Shown here piece by piece: positions 15,923-24,249 of a DNA stretch of 64,000 bases. Made by a program: the position numbers and the translations under genes. Source of the stretch: JAABVY01 sp964627935 (lineage in GTDB: Bacteria; Zixibacteria; MSB-5A5; JAABVY01); contig CAZVLB010000005.1 in NCBI GenBank assembly GCA_964627935.1, positions 1-64,000 on the forward strand, in the 5' to 3' direction. The notes under the pieces are model-generated. The model did not search any database. It had not been told where the DNA came from and saw only the letters and a list, made by a program, of their open reading frames with translations. The first letter of the stretch is position 1; each line of letters begins with the position of its first letter.

Positions 15923-16683
15923 TGGGAATACTGACTGATACGACTAAATGCATCGGCTGCTTTGAATGTGTCAAGGCCTGCAAAAGGACCTACGATCTGC
16001 CGGGTGATTATCCACGCGAATGGACCCAGTATGACGGCCTCTCAGCCTTGAACTGGACCTCGGTGCTGATGAAATCCGAGAATCATTATGTCCGCAAGCA
16101 GTGCCGTCACTGTCTCGAACCGGCCTGTGAATCGGTCTGCCCGGTGGGCGCCTTGAAGAAGACCAAGGAAGGACCGGTAATTTATGACAATTCCAAGTGC
16201 ATGGGCTGCCGTTATTGCATGATGGCCTGCCCCTACGGCATCCCGCGTTATGACTGGGATCAGCCGGTGCCTTATATAAGAAAATGCATCATGTGCTATG
16301 AGCGCGTTAAAAAAGGCCGGCAGCCGGCCTGTACCGAGGCATGCCCGACGCAGGCGACGATATTCGGCGAGCGCGATGAACTTCTGGAAATCGCACGCAA
16401 ACGTATCGCCGACAATCCCGGCAAATACTATGCTGACCGTATCTGGGGCGAGCATGAAGTGGGCGGAACCGCGGTGCTGTATCTTTCCGACATAGACCTG
16501 AGCTTCCTCTCCTACGGCAAGCGTTACACCGATGAACCACTTCCGCATACGACCAAGCATGCCATGAACGGTGTCGTCCCGGCCTTTCTGGGTATGGGCG
16601 CGACCATGGTCGGCCTGCACTGGGTTATCGGACGACGTATGAAACGTGACAAAGAACGCAACGGGGAAGGAGGATCGGAATAA
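15919..16683 (+). CDS. Four-cluster ferredoxin subunit (HmcB/DsrO/HybA-like) with C-terminal anchor
   Basis: A 254-residue protein with four 4Fe-4S cysteine groups: CIGCFECVKACKR, CRHCLEPACESVCP, CMGCRYCMMACP, and CIMCYE...CTEACP. A single hydrophobic segment (about 212-232) and a basic tail RRMKRDKER follow, as in HybA. DsrO and HybA carry Tat signals for export, but no twin-arginine signal is visible here; the frame starts directly at MMGILTDTTKCIGC. AAGGAGGAG precedes the ATG, which overlaps the previous stop (ATGA). It should link the NrfD-type subunit to the complex. Confidence 0.88.
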   Translation: MMGILTDTTKCIGCFECVKACKRTYDLPGDYPREWTQYDGLSALNWTSVLMKSENHYVRKQCRHCLEPACESVCPVGALKKTKEGPVIYDNSKCMGCRYCMMACPYGIPRYDWDQPVPYIRKCIMCYERVKKGRQPACTEACPTQATIFGERDELLEIARKRIADNPGKYYADRIWGEHEVGGTAVLYLSDIDLSFLSYGKRYTDEPLPHTTKHAMNGVVPAFLGMGATMVGLHWVIGRRMKRDKERNGEGGSE

Positions 16684-18563
16684 TGGAACGTATCAAAATA
16701 GCAAAACTGATCCTCTGGATCATCACCGGGCTGGGTGTCTCGGCGGCAATCGCGAGATTCGGATTCGGCCTTGGTGTAACGACTAATCTTTCCGATGCCA
16801 CCCCCTGGGGATTCTGGATCGGTTTTGATGTGGTCTCGGGCGTTGCATTGGCCGCAGGCGGATTTGTAATCACCGCCGCCGTCTATGTTATGCGGCGCGA
16901 GGATCTGCATCCCATCGTCCGTCCGGCGGTATTGACCGCATTCCTGGGCTATATCGCCGTTATTGTCGGACTCCTGTTCGACCTGGGTCTGCCCTGGAAT
17001 ATCTGGCACCCGGTGGTCGACTGGCAGCATCACTCGGCCCTGTTTGAGGTGGCCTGGTGTGTCATGCTTTACACCACTGTGCTGGCATTGGAATTTTCGC
17101 CGGTACCATTGGAATCGACCAGCAGATATGCCAAAATCCGCAGTTTCCTGATGAAATACAGGCTGGTGTTCGTGATCCTGGGTATTATGCTCTCGACCCT
17201 GCATCAATCATCGCTGGGTTCATTATTCCTGATTATGCCCTATAAGCTGCATCCGCTCTGGTATACACCGATTCTGCCGATACTGTTTTTTGCCTCGGCC
17301 ATCTGCCTGGGCCTGATGATGGTTACGCTGGAGTCACTGGTGACATCGTTCCTCTACAAGCGCAAAGCCGAAGTGGATCTTCTGGCCAAGCTGGGCAAAG
17401 CGGCGATTTACACCATAGCAATTTACGGCCTGATCCGTTTCATCGATCTGGGCGCGCGCGGTAAGTTCGCTTTCATCTTTGAGGACTCGCGTGAGTCGAT
17501 CACATTTATTATCGAAGTCTGCATGATAATCATCCTGCCGCTGATAATACTCAGCATCCCAAAGATGCGCAGATCGCTGGCGGGTTTATGGCCGGTATCG
17601 CTGATGGTGGTAATCGGCATAGTCTTCAACCGTATCAATGTGGCCGGTTTGATGATGACCGATGCGGTCAGTTCCGCTTATGTACCATCGCTGTCTGAGA
17701 TACTGATTTCTGCCAGCGTGGTATCAGCCGCGGCCCTGGCATTCTTCTTTGCTGTTGAACATTTCAACATCTGGGAGAGAAGGCCGGAGGATCCGGAAGC
17801 CAAAGTGGAAACCCGTCCGCAATTCGACAAGGTTTCGATGGCCTGGCTGGGAACGCCGAAGGTGTCATCACGGCTGAAATATTCCCTGGCGTTCGTCCTG
17901 GCAATCGCTCTTGGTGTGGCCTTTTGGCCCTTCGACAATCTGGAAAGCCGCGGTATTACTCCGATGCCGGTTGAAAATGCCCTGGGCGGTGATACATTGA
18001 TTATAAACGGCAACCGCAACGCCGACCTTGTCATGTTCAAGCATGAATTCCATATTGATACATTGGGCGGCCAGCAGGCCTGCGCCACATGTCATCATAT
18101 GAATATGCCGGGCGATAAAGAAAGCGGATGCTGGCATTGCCATGCCGATATGAACCGGCCCGTGGATGCTTTCCGTCATGACTGGCATGCTTCCCCATTC
18201 GGGGCCAGGCTGTCCTGCGCGGAATGTCATACTGCCGGTGAAAGAAAGACGGCGGCCAATGCAAGTGACTGCAATACATGTCATAAAAACCTGGTGCCGG
18301 CCAATGCTACGATTAAAGTCGATGATTATATGGCCCCGGGTTATGTCGATGCTTTACATGAAAGCTGTATCGGATGCCATGAAAACAAAATGGCACAACT
18401 CGAGAGACCCGAACTTACTCAGTGCACAACGTGCCATAATGAGGCGGTGTCCGACAGTATCATCCAGACAATTGCAACCAAGCACCATATGCGGGAATCC
18501 AAATGGGTCAATATTCCCGGTTTAGAGGATGAGGATAATGAAAAGGAAGATTCTGGTAATTGA
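16683..18563 (+). CDS. NrfD/DsrP-type quinone subunit fused to a hexaheme cytochrome c
   Basis: A 626-residue fusion. Residues 1-425 form an NrfD/PsrC-like polytopic membrane domain (about ten TM segments; start IAKLILWIITGLGVSAAIAR, ATPWGFWIGFDVVSG). The C-terminal part, after a last TM near 400-420, has six CxxCH motifs at 467, 483, 512, 530, 562 and 581 for covalent heme, placed outside the membrane. In Dsr and Hmc complexes the NrfD protein and the multiheme cytochrome (DsrJ, HmcA) are separate polypeptides. The fusion should pass electrons directly between quinone site and periplasmic hemes. The start codon overlaps the previous stop (TAATG). Confidence 0.9.
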   Translation: MERIKIAKLILWIITGLGVSAAIARFGFGLGVTTNLSDATPWGFWIGFDVVSGVALAAGGFVITAAVYVMRREDLHPIVRPAVLTAFLGYIAVIVGLLFDLGLPWNIWHPVVDWQHHSALFEVAWCVMLYTTVLALEFSPVPLESTSRYAKIRSFLMKYRLVFVILGIMLSTLHQSSLGSLFLIMPYKLHPLWYTPILPILFFASAICLGLMMVTLESLVTSFLYKRKAEVDLLAKLGKAAIYTIAIYGLIRFIDLGARGKFAFIFEDSRESITFIIEVCMIIILPLIILSIPKMRRSLAGLWPVSLMVVIGIVFNRINVAGLMMTDAVSSAYVPSLSEILISASVVSAAALAFFFAVEHFNIWERRPEDPEAKVETRPQFDKVSMAWLGTPKVSSRLKYSLAFVLAIALGVAFWPFDNLESRGITPMPVENALGGDTLIINGNRNADLVMFKHEFHIDTLGGQQACATCHHMNMPGDKESGCWHCHADMNRPVDAFRHDWHASPFGARLSCAECHTAGERKTAANASDCNTCHKNLVPANATIKVDDYMAPGYVDALHESCIGCHENKMAQLERPELTQCTTCHNEAVSDSIIQTIATKHHMRESKWVNIPGLEDEDNEKEDSGN

Positions 18564-18939
18564 TGATGAACCGGATGTGGTAAGGTACCTGGTATCCGTG
18601 CTCGAGGACAACGGCTATGATGTTCATTCAGCCACCTCGGGTGAAGAGGGTCTCAAGCTGGCCGGAGAATGGCAGCCGGATCTGATCTGCCTGGATATTA
18701 TGATGCCCAGGCAGTCGGGGATTTCGGTTTACAGCGAGATCAGGAAAAACCGGGCAACAAAAAAGATCCCGGTCATCATCCTGACTGGAATAGAAAAAGG
18801 TGACGATTTCGATTTTCACGAATGGGTGGGGGACGACAGCCTTCCCCCGCCGGAGATCTTTATGGAAAAGCCCATCAAGGTGGGCGGGTTCCTGGAGGCT
18901 GTTGAGGATATCTTATCCTCGAGAAAGGTGAAATCATGA
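18538..18939 (+). CDS. Single-domain response regulator
   Basis: A 133-residue receiver domain without output domain. The acidic pocket is DDEP, the phosphoacceptor Asp53 in LICLDIMMP, with T in VIILTG and Lys in MEKPIK. The ATG at 18538 is preferred over one at 18529, which abuts its own GAGG. It lies inside the 3' end of the redox-complex operon and overlaps the kinase gene by 4 bp, so it is probably the partner of that kinase. Confidence 0.88.
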   Translation: MKRKILVIDDEPDVVRYLVSVLEDNGYDVHSATSGEEGLKLAGEWQPDLICLDIMMPRQSGISVYSEIRKNRATKKIPVIILTGIEKGDDFDFHEWVGDDSLPPPEIFMEKPIKVGGFLEAVEDILSSRKVKS

Positions 18940-20759
18940 AAACCAAGGCACATAGTGATCTTATAACGGCCGGGACGCTTCTGGAGGGCATTCCCTTCAA
19001 TGCGGCCCTGCTCGACCGCGACTACAACCTGGTGGCTGCAAATTCGCGTTTCAAGGAATATTTCGGTCCCTGGGAGGGGCGCAAATGTTTCTCGACCTAC
19101 AAGAAACTGGATCAGCCCTGCAGTAATTGTCCCACCATGGAAACATTCCGGGACGGCAAAAAGAAGGTGATCGATACCACCGGAGTTGATGTCAACGGGC
19201 GTCCGGCCCATTATGTGATCCATATCTCACCGGTTTACAATGAACACGGCGAGATAATCTATGTGCTGGAAATGTCGCATGATATCACCGAAAGCAAAAA
19301 CTGGCTGACAGAATACAACATCCTGTTCGAACGGGTACCATGTTATATCACTGTAATCGATAAGGATTTTAAGATCATCCGGGCCAATGAAAGATTCCGG
19401 CACACTTTTGGCGATACAATGCATGAGCATTGTTATAAGGTGTATAAGAACCGTACCCGCAAATGTGCCCATTGCCCGGCCGCGAAATCATTCGCCGACG
19501 GCCAGATTCATTCGGCCGAACAGGTCGGTATCACCAAGACCGGCGAACGGGCGCATTATGTCGTCACCACCGCGCCATTGGGACGCAGTGATGAAGATAT
19601 CGCGCATGTTATCGAAATCTCCACCGATATCACCAAGACCAAAAAACTGGAGGAGGAGCTTCAACGCATTCATGTTTTCCAGAAAGCTCTAATCAACAAT
19701 TCCACTGATGGCATCCTGGCAATCGATACGGACGAGAATACAACTATCTTCAATCCGGCCGCGCGCAATCTTCTGGATTTCACCGATAAAGGCAAACCCA
19801 CAGCCAAACAGATTCATCGCATGCTTCCGGGCGAATTCGTGGAGATGATGGACAGCAAGGATAATCGCCTGGTGCTGGAGGAATCGCAGGTTATCTCAAA
19901 GAAAGGTGATGAGCTTCCGGTCAGGTTTTCGGCGGCTACCTTAAAGGATCGGCGTAAAACGCTGGGTTACGCCGCCTTTATGCAGGACCTGCGCAAAATC
20001 AAGAAGCTGGAGAAAGAGAAACTGGATGCCGAAAGGCTCTCGGCCGTGGGGCAGACTGTCGCCGGCCTGGCCCATACGATCAAAAATATCCTGATGGGCC
20101 TGGAGGGCGGTATGTATATGGTTCACTCCGGTATCAATCGCGACGACAAGGAACGTACCACCGAGGGCTGGGGTATCCTGGAAAAGAATTTCGACAAGAT
20201 CACAACCCTGGTTAAGGATTTCCTGTCATTCGCCAAAGGACGTGAACCGCAGGTGCAGATAATCGATCCCAACAACCTGGTCAAGGATGTTATCAATCTC
20301 TATCGCGATTCCGCCATGCAGGCCGGCATAAAACTGGTCTCAAGACTGGACAGTGAAATCAAGCCCGCGCCTCTCGATCCGGATGGCATCCACAACTGCA
20401 TGACCAACCTGGTCTCAAATGCCATCGATGCCTGCATGATGAGCGAAAAGAAAAATCTGCAGATTGTGCTTGCAGTTAAAGAAGAAGATGATACCTTGAT
20501 TTTTGAGGTCTCGGATAACGGCCTGGGTATGGACTATAATATCAAACAGAAACTTTTCACGACTTTCTTCACCACCAAGGGTGGAGAGGGTACAGGGCTC
20601 GGACTCTTGACCACACGCAAGATCGTGCAGGAACATGGCGGACAGATTACACTCGAGTCGGAGGAAGGCAAAGGCTCGGTGTTTCAGCTCCGCTTCCCGC
20701 GCAACAGGCTCCCCGAGCTGAAAGATCAGAAGAAAAGTAAAAGCAAGGGAGAAAAATAA
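18936..20759 (+). CDS. Soluble PAS-PAS-PAS histidine kinase with cysteine motifs
   Basis: A 607-residue cytoplasmic kinase without TM segments. Two N-terminal PAS domains each carry C-x10-C-x2-C (Cys51/62/65 and Cys166/177/180); a third PAS at about 245-350 lacks it. The dimerisation/phosphoacceptor segment has His380 in AGLAHTIKN, and the ATPase domain has NLVSNAIDA, DNGLGMD and GTGLGL. The paired cysteine motifs suggest redox, metal or Fe-S sensing (inference). It is flanked by two single-domain receivers and co-transcribed with an electron-transfer complex, so it probably reports on electron flow. Confidence 0.9.
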   Translation: MKTKAHSDLITAGTLLEGIPFNAALLDRDYNLVAANSRFKEYFGPWEGRKCFSTYKKLDQPCSNCPTMETFRDGKKKVIDTTGVDVNGRPAHYVIHISPVYNEHGEIIYVLEMSHDITESKNWLTEYNILFERVPCYITVIDKDFKIIRANERFRHTFGDTMHEHCYKVYKNRTRKCAHCPAAKSFADGQIHSAEQVGITKTGERAHYVVTTAPLGRSDEDIAHVIEISTDITKTKKLEEELQRIHVFQKALINNSTDGILAIDTDENTTIFNPAARNLLDFTDKGKPTAKQIHRMLPGEFVEMMDSKDNRLVLEESQVISKKGDELPVRFSAATLKDRRKTLGYAAFMQDLRKIKKLEKEKLDAERLSAVGQTVAGLAHTIKNILMGLEGGMYMVHSGINRDDKERTTEGWGILEKNFDKITTLVKDFLSFAKGREPQVQIIDPNNLVKDVINLYRDSAMQAGIKLVSRLDSEIKPAPLDPDGIHNCMTNLVSNAIDACMMSEKKNLQIVLAVKEEDDTLIFEVSDNGLGMDYNIKQKLFTTFFTTKGGEGTGLGLLTTRKIVQEHGGQITLESEEGKGSVFQLRFPRNRLPELKDQKKSKSKGEK

Positions 20760-20761
20760 AA

Positions 20762-21283
20762 ATGGCAGATAAGCTGGACAAAACAGTTCTGATTGTTGAT
20801 GATGAACCGGATGTGGTTCGGTTTTTATCGATGGCTCTGGAAGATGCCGGGTTTAAGGTTGTCACGGCCAGTGACGGGATGGAAGGCATCGAGAAGGCAA
20901 AGAAATTCGAGCCGGACCTGATTTCCATGGACCTGGTGATGCCCAAGCATTCCGGGGCCAAGATGTATCGCGAATTGCAGAAAGACCCCGAGTTGAAAAA
21001 GATTCCTGTTTTGATAGTCACAGGCCACGCCCATGACGAGCTCGGCAAGGCCGACCTTGAGGAATTGACCATGTCGGGCCCGGGTATTTACCTGGAAAAG
21101 CCGGTCAAGCCGGCCAGCTATGTGGCCAATGTCAAAAAGCTTCTGGGTATGCCCGATGAAACCGAATCGGCACCAACTAAAACCGATGAGGAGATGCTTC
21201 GCAGCGAACTTGAAAACCTGGCCAAAGATGCCGACCCGCAAAAACTGAAAGAGATAATCGAAGAGCTCAAAAAGAAAAAATAG
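20762..21283 (+). CDS. Response regulator with short C-terminal helix
   Basis: A 173-residue receiver protein. The receiver (1-125) has VDDEPD, Asp57 in LISMDLVMP, T in LIVTGH and K in LEKPVKP. A charged tail of about 45 residues, ending KEIIEELKKKK, follows and is not a known DNA-binding domain. It lies 2 bp after the kinase and is the last gene of the operon; a terminator-like hairpin follows. Strong similarity to the receiver at 18538 suggests duplication. Confidence 0.88.
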   Translation: MADKLDKTVLIVDDEPDVVRFLSMALEDAGFKVVTASDGMEGIEKAKKFEPDLISMDLVMPKHSGAKMYRELQKDPELKKIPVLIVTGHAHDELGKADLEELTMSGPGIYLEKPVKPASYVANVKKLLGMPDETESAPTKTDEEMLRSELENLAKDADPQKLKEIIEELKKKK

Positions 21284-21300
21284 GTCCTTACTTAATCTGA

Positions 21301-21340
21301 CAAAAGGGCGATGATCCTATTGCGGTCAGCGCCTTTTTTA
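21301..21340 (+). terminator. Terminator of the redox/kinase operon
   Basis: AAAAGGGCG and GCGCCTTTTTT form an imperfect stem around an 18-base loop, 17 bp after the last stop. Moderate quality. Confidence 0.5.
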
Positions 21341-21438
21341 ATGCCATCTTTAAACTGAAATTTTGATTGAACATCGATTCTGCCTGTCTGTTCTGAATAT
21401 CAACCACATCAACTTTTAAAAAAGGTCGCATAGCAGTT

Positions 21439-22047
21439 ATGAAGAATGGATTTGTTCTATTTTTTTTCATTGCAGGGGCTTTAATTTTTATGTTCGCCTG
21501 TGAAGCAGATCAACAGGCCTCCATTACCATTCCCGAGGGCACGCAAATGACAATAGCCGTTTCCGAGAAGCTCAGCACAGAGACCGATGAAAGCGGTGAG
21601 GAGTTTATGGCAACTATGTCTGAGGATATTATCATCAATGACACCCTTGCCATACCCAGTGGAGCTCGTGTTTCAGGCCAGTTGACTGAAATACAAGCGC
21701 CCGGAAATGTTTCCAAAAAAGCCCGTATGACCCTGGAGTTTCAGGAAGTTATGGGGCCAAATGGCAATTACTATAATCTCAATTGCCCGCCGGTCAAACT
21801 GGAGGCAGGTTCCGGCACCAGAAGTGACCTTGAGACACTGGCGGCCGGTACTGTCATCGGTGCGGTCATCGGTGGTCTCGCCAAGGGCGGTGAAGGTGCT
21901 GCAGTGGGTGCAGCGGTAGGTGCCGGGGCAGGCGGCGCGATCATCATCGCCACCAAAGGGGATCATCTGAAGATTCCCGAAGGACAAAAGTTCAAGGTAC
22001 AGACAACCGCTCCATCAAAGATTCCGATTGCATCGGAAAGGCAGTAA
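21439..22047 (+). CDS. Lipoprotein with glycine-zipper segment
   Basis: A 202-residue lipoprotein: signal, lipobox FMFAC (Cys21), then a beta-rich domain (TIPEGTQMTIAVSEKLST, AIPSGARVSGQLTEI) and a glycine/alanine-rich stretch near 135-170 (GTVIGAVIGGLAKGGEG...) with GxxxG spacing typical of outer-membrane glycine zippers. It ends with LKIPEGQKFKVQT, which echoes the N-terminal TIPEGT strand. Probably periplasmic or outer-membrane-associated; its function is unknown. Confidence 0.75.
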   Translation: MKNGFVLFFFIAGALIFMFACEADQQASITIPEGTQMTIAVSEKLSTETDESGEEFMATMSEDIIINDTLAIPSGARVSGQLTEIQAPGNVSKKARMTLEFQEVMGPNGNYYNLNCPPVKLEAGSGTRSDLETLAAGTVIGAVIGGLAKGGEGAAVGAAVGAGAGGAIIIATKGDHLKIPEGQKFKVQTTAPSKIPIASERQ

Positions 22048-22090
22048 ACAAATCTATAAGCAATCAAAATAATTAAAAGAGGAGAGCATT

Positions 22091-22612
22091 ATGAAAAAAC
22101 TAATCTTTATAATATTATCCATTATGCTGTTGAGCGGTTTCGCAACTGCACAGGATGATCCCATGGAACGAGTGGGCTTCAGAGGATGGGGGCCGCGTTT
22201 GGGTGCGACAATTGACCCGGATCAGGTTCATTTCGGCGCGCATATCGACTTCGGCAATTTCGCCAGGCATATTCGACTGCAGCCCAATTTCGAGCTGGGC
22301 ATAGGTGATGATGTTATCCTGGCTGCCGCAAACCTGGAGGGCCATTATCGATTCAGCGCCAACTGGGATGTCTGGACACCGTATCTGGGCGGCGGACTCG
22401 GCATAAACATCTATAATTTTGATTCTGATAATAACGGTGTGGGTAATGGCAATGATGAAATCGATGACACACAGACAGAACTTGGACTAAATGCAGTCGG
22501 CGGTATCGAAAAGGGCCTTTCCAATGGTGACAGATTCTTTCTGGAGCTAAAGATCGGATTTGCCGATTCACCTGATTTTAAAATCACTGCAGGATGGACA
22601 TTCTTCCATTAG
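22091..22612 (+). CDS. Outer-membrane beta-barrel protein, small
   Basis: A 173-residue secreted protein. A signal peptide ends near ATAQDD; the mature part has alternating amphipathic strands with aromatic residues (GAHIDFGNF, FELGIGDDVILAAANLEGHY, WTPYLGGGLGINIYNFD) and a final strand ending in aromatic residues (ITAGWTFFH), the signature for Bam-dependent insertion. AGAGGAGAG precedes the ATG. It follows the glycine-zipper lipoprotein by 43 bp. An eight-stranded OmpX/OmpW-like barrel is likely; a substrate cannot be named. Confidence 0.75.
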   Translation: MKKLIFIILSIMLLSGFATAQDDPMERVGFRGWGPRLGATIDPDQVHFGAHIDFGNFARHIRLQPNFELGIGDDVILAAANLEGHYRFSANWDVWTPYLGGGLGINIYNFDSDNNGVGNGNDEIDDTQTELGLNAVGGIEKGLSNGDRFFLELKIGFADSPDFKITAGWTFFH

Positions 22613-22801
22613 TCACCCGGCATTGATTTCAGTTATGAATGAAATACGTTGACAGGGTGGTCCCTAAAAACCATGCTGTCAGACGATAATCCAACTTTGC
22701 ATTCAGGCTATCAGACAACTATTGACTATCATAGCATTTTTCGCTACATATTTAAGAGAATGTATATAACCGAAAAAAGCCCCCTCAAGGAGATGATTAT
22801 A

Positions 22802-23296
22802 ATGATGGAAAATCCAACCGTGCGCAAAAGCATAGAACTGGCAGTTGAAACAGAAAAAGCAGGCGCTGAATTCTATGAAAACCTGAGCAAAAAATTCGAG
22901 AACGAAAAGGAAATACACGAAGTCTTTAAGAAACTGGCCCGGGATGAAAAAGTACACCAGGAGCAGTTCAGCATGCTTTTGAAAACGCTGGCGGATGATG
23001 AGGGCGAGATGGAAGAAATCGATCGGGATGCCCTGCGGGCAACATCGAATTCGCAGTTCTTCAAGACCGAAAATATGCAGGCTATGAAAAATGTAGATTC
23101 GGCCGAGGAAGCCTTGAACCGGGCCTACAAATTCGAAAAATCGAGCCTGCTGTATTATAATACAATCCGCGACGCCATGAAAAATGAAAGCAAGGAACTT
23201 GATTCCATCATCGATGCCGAGAAAAGGCACATGACAAATATCATGAAGGTGATCCTAAATGATGCCCGTTTCCGTGGATTGCAGGATGATTTTTAA
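22802..23296 (+). CDS. Ferritin-like rubrerythrin-family protein (4)
   Basis: A 164-residue relative of the proteins at 7.1-8.6 kb. The ATG at 22802 is chosen because AAGGAG lies 9 bases upstream. Motifs are SIELAVETEKAGAEFYENLS with ARDEKVHQEQFSML, and EALNRAYKFEKSSLLYYNTI with DAEKRHMTNIM, giving two E plus ExxH pairs for a diiron site. It stands apart from the main cluster and is convergent with superoxide dismutase, sharing a terminator with it. Confidence 0.8.
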   Translation: MMENPTVRKSIELAVETEKAGAEFYENLSKKFENEKEIHEVFKKLARDEKVHQEQFSMLLKTLADDEGEMEEIDRDALRATSNSQFFKTENMQAMKNVDSAEEALNRAYKFEKSSLLYYNTIRDAMKNESKELDSIIDAEKRHMTNIMKVILNDARFRGLQDDF

Positions 23297-23316
23297 GTGA
23301 ATGATTTCAAAAAGTT

Positions 23317-23350
23317 AAGCCGGCTTGAAAGATTTCAGGCCGGCTTTTAT
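23317..23350. terminator. Bidirectional terminator
   Basis: AAGCCGGC and GCCGGCTT form a perfect 8-bp stem between the convergent ferritin-like and superoxide dismutase genes, with T-rich sequence on the plus side. Confidence 0.8.
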
Positions 23351-23370
23351 TTTCTCTTCAGTTCGTAAGC

Positions 23371-24108
23371 TTATGACATGGCTGTCTGAAGCCTTGCGGC
23401 AACCTGTTTCCAGTTGACCACATTCCACCAGGCCTTGATATAATCCCCGCGCCTGTTCTGATACTTCAGATAATAGGCATGTTCCCAGACATCGATGCAC
23501 ATAAGCGGAAGATCCTGCCACTGAGTAAGTTTCTGATGATTCTCGGCCTGCATGATTACCAGGCGATCATCCAGTGGACGGTATGTCAGGATGCCCCATC
23601 CGGAACCCTCGACCGTTTTGGCGGCATTGAAAAACTGCTCCTTGAAGGCGGCAATTGATCCGAAATCCCGTTTGATCCGGTCAGCCAGCATTCCCTCCGG
23701 CTCACCACCGCCGCCATTGCCATTGGGAGCCATTACGCTCCAGAAGATTGAATGCAGCACATGCCCGGCTCCATGGAAGGCCGCCTTTTTGGTCCAGTGC
23801 TGTACCATGGAATAATCCCCCGCCGCACGGGCTTTGGCAAGCTGTTCCTCGGCATTATTGAGCCCGTCGACATAGCCCTGATGATGTTTGTCGTGATGTA
23901 GTCTCATGGTCTGTTCGTCGATGTAGGGTTCGAGTGCATTATAAGCATAGGGAAGAGGCGGCAAGGTATGCTTACCGTACGTACCCAGCGTATTTTCTGT
24001 TCCGCCCTGGGCCATGGCACCCTGTGAGATAAACGGGGCTCCCACCAGGCCGGCTGTCATCAACGCACCTCCGGCGCCCTTTAGAAAATTTCTGCGACCA
24101 TTATTCAT
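23371..24108 (-). CDS. Superoxide dismutase (Fe/Mn), Tat-exported
   Basis: A 245-residue Fe/Mn superoxide dismutase with an N-terminal twin-arginine signal (RRNFLK at 5-10, hydrophobic stretch, cleavage near AMAQ), so it acts outside the cytoplasm. Family motifs are TLPPLPYAYNALEP, LHHDKHHQGYVD, FHGAGHVLHSIFW and DVWEHAYYLKYQNRR, which contain the three His and one Asp metal ligands. Tat export suggests folding and metal loading in the cytoplasm first. AAGGAAGGG precedes the ATG. It complements the cytoplasmic oxygen-defence genes. Confidence 0.94.
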   Translation of the reverse strand: MNNGRRNFLKGAGGALMTAGLVGAPFISQGAMAQGGTENTLGTYGKHTLPPLPYAYNALEPYIDEQTMRLHHDKHHQGYVDGLNNAEEQLAKARAAGDYSMVQHWTKKAAFHGAGHVLHSIFWSVMAPNGNGGGGEPEGMLADRIKRDFGSIAAFKEQFFNAAKTVEGSGWGILTYRPLDDRLVIMQAENHQKLTQWQDLPLMCIDVWEHAYYLKYQNRRGDYIKAWWNVVNWKQVAARLQTAMS

Positions 24109-24191
24109 GTTTTTCCCTTCCTTTTTATATTCATTTTTTTGCGATGCAGTTAAATTATTTAACAGGAATAAAATCTGATTTGTTCAGATAT

Positions 24192-24221
24192 AAAAAGCCC
24201 CTGACCATGTGGCCAGGGGCT
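24192..24221 (-). terminator. Terminator of the acetyl-CoA synthetase gene
   Basis: AGCCCCTG and CAGGGGCT form a stem whose minus-strand copy ends in TTTTT, 29 bp past the stop. Confidence 0.85.
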
Positions 24222-24249
24222 GAAACCAACACAACCTTGCAAGAGGCAG

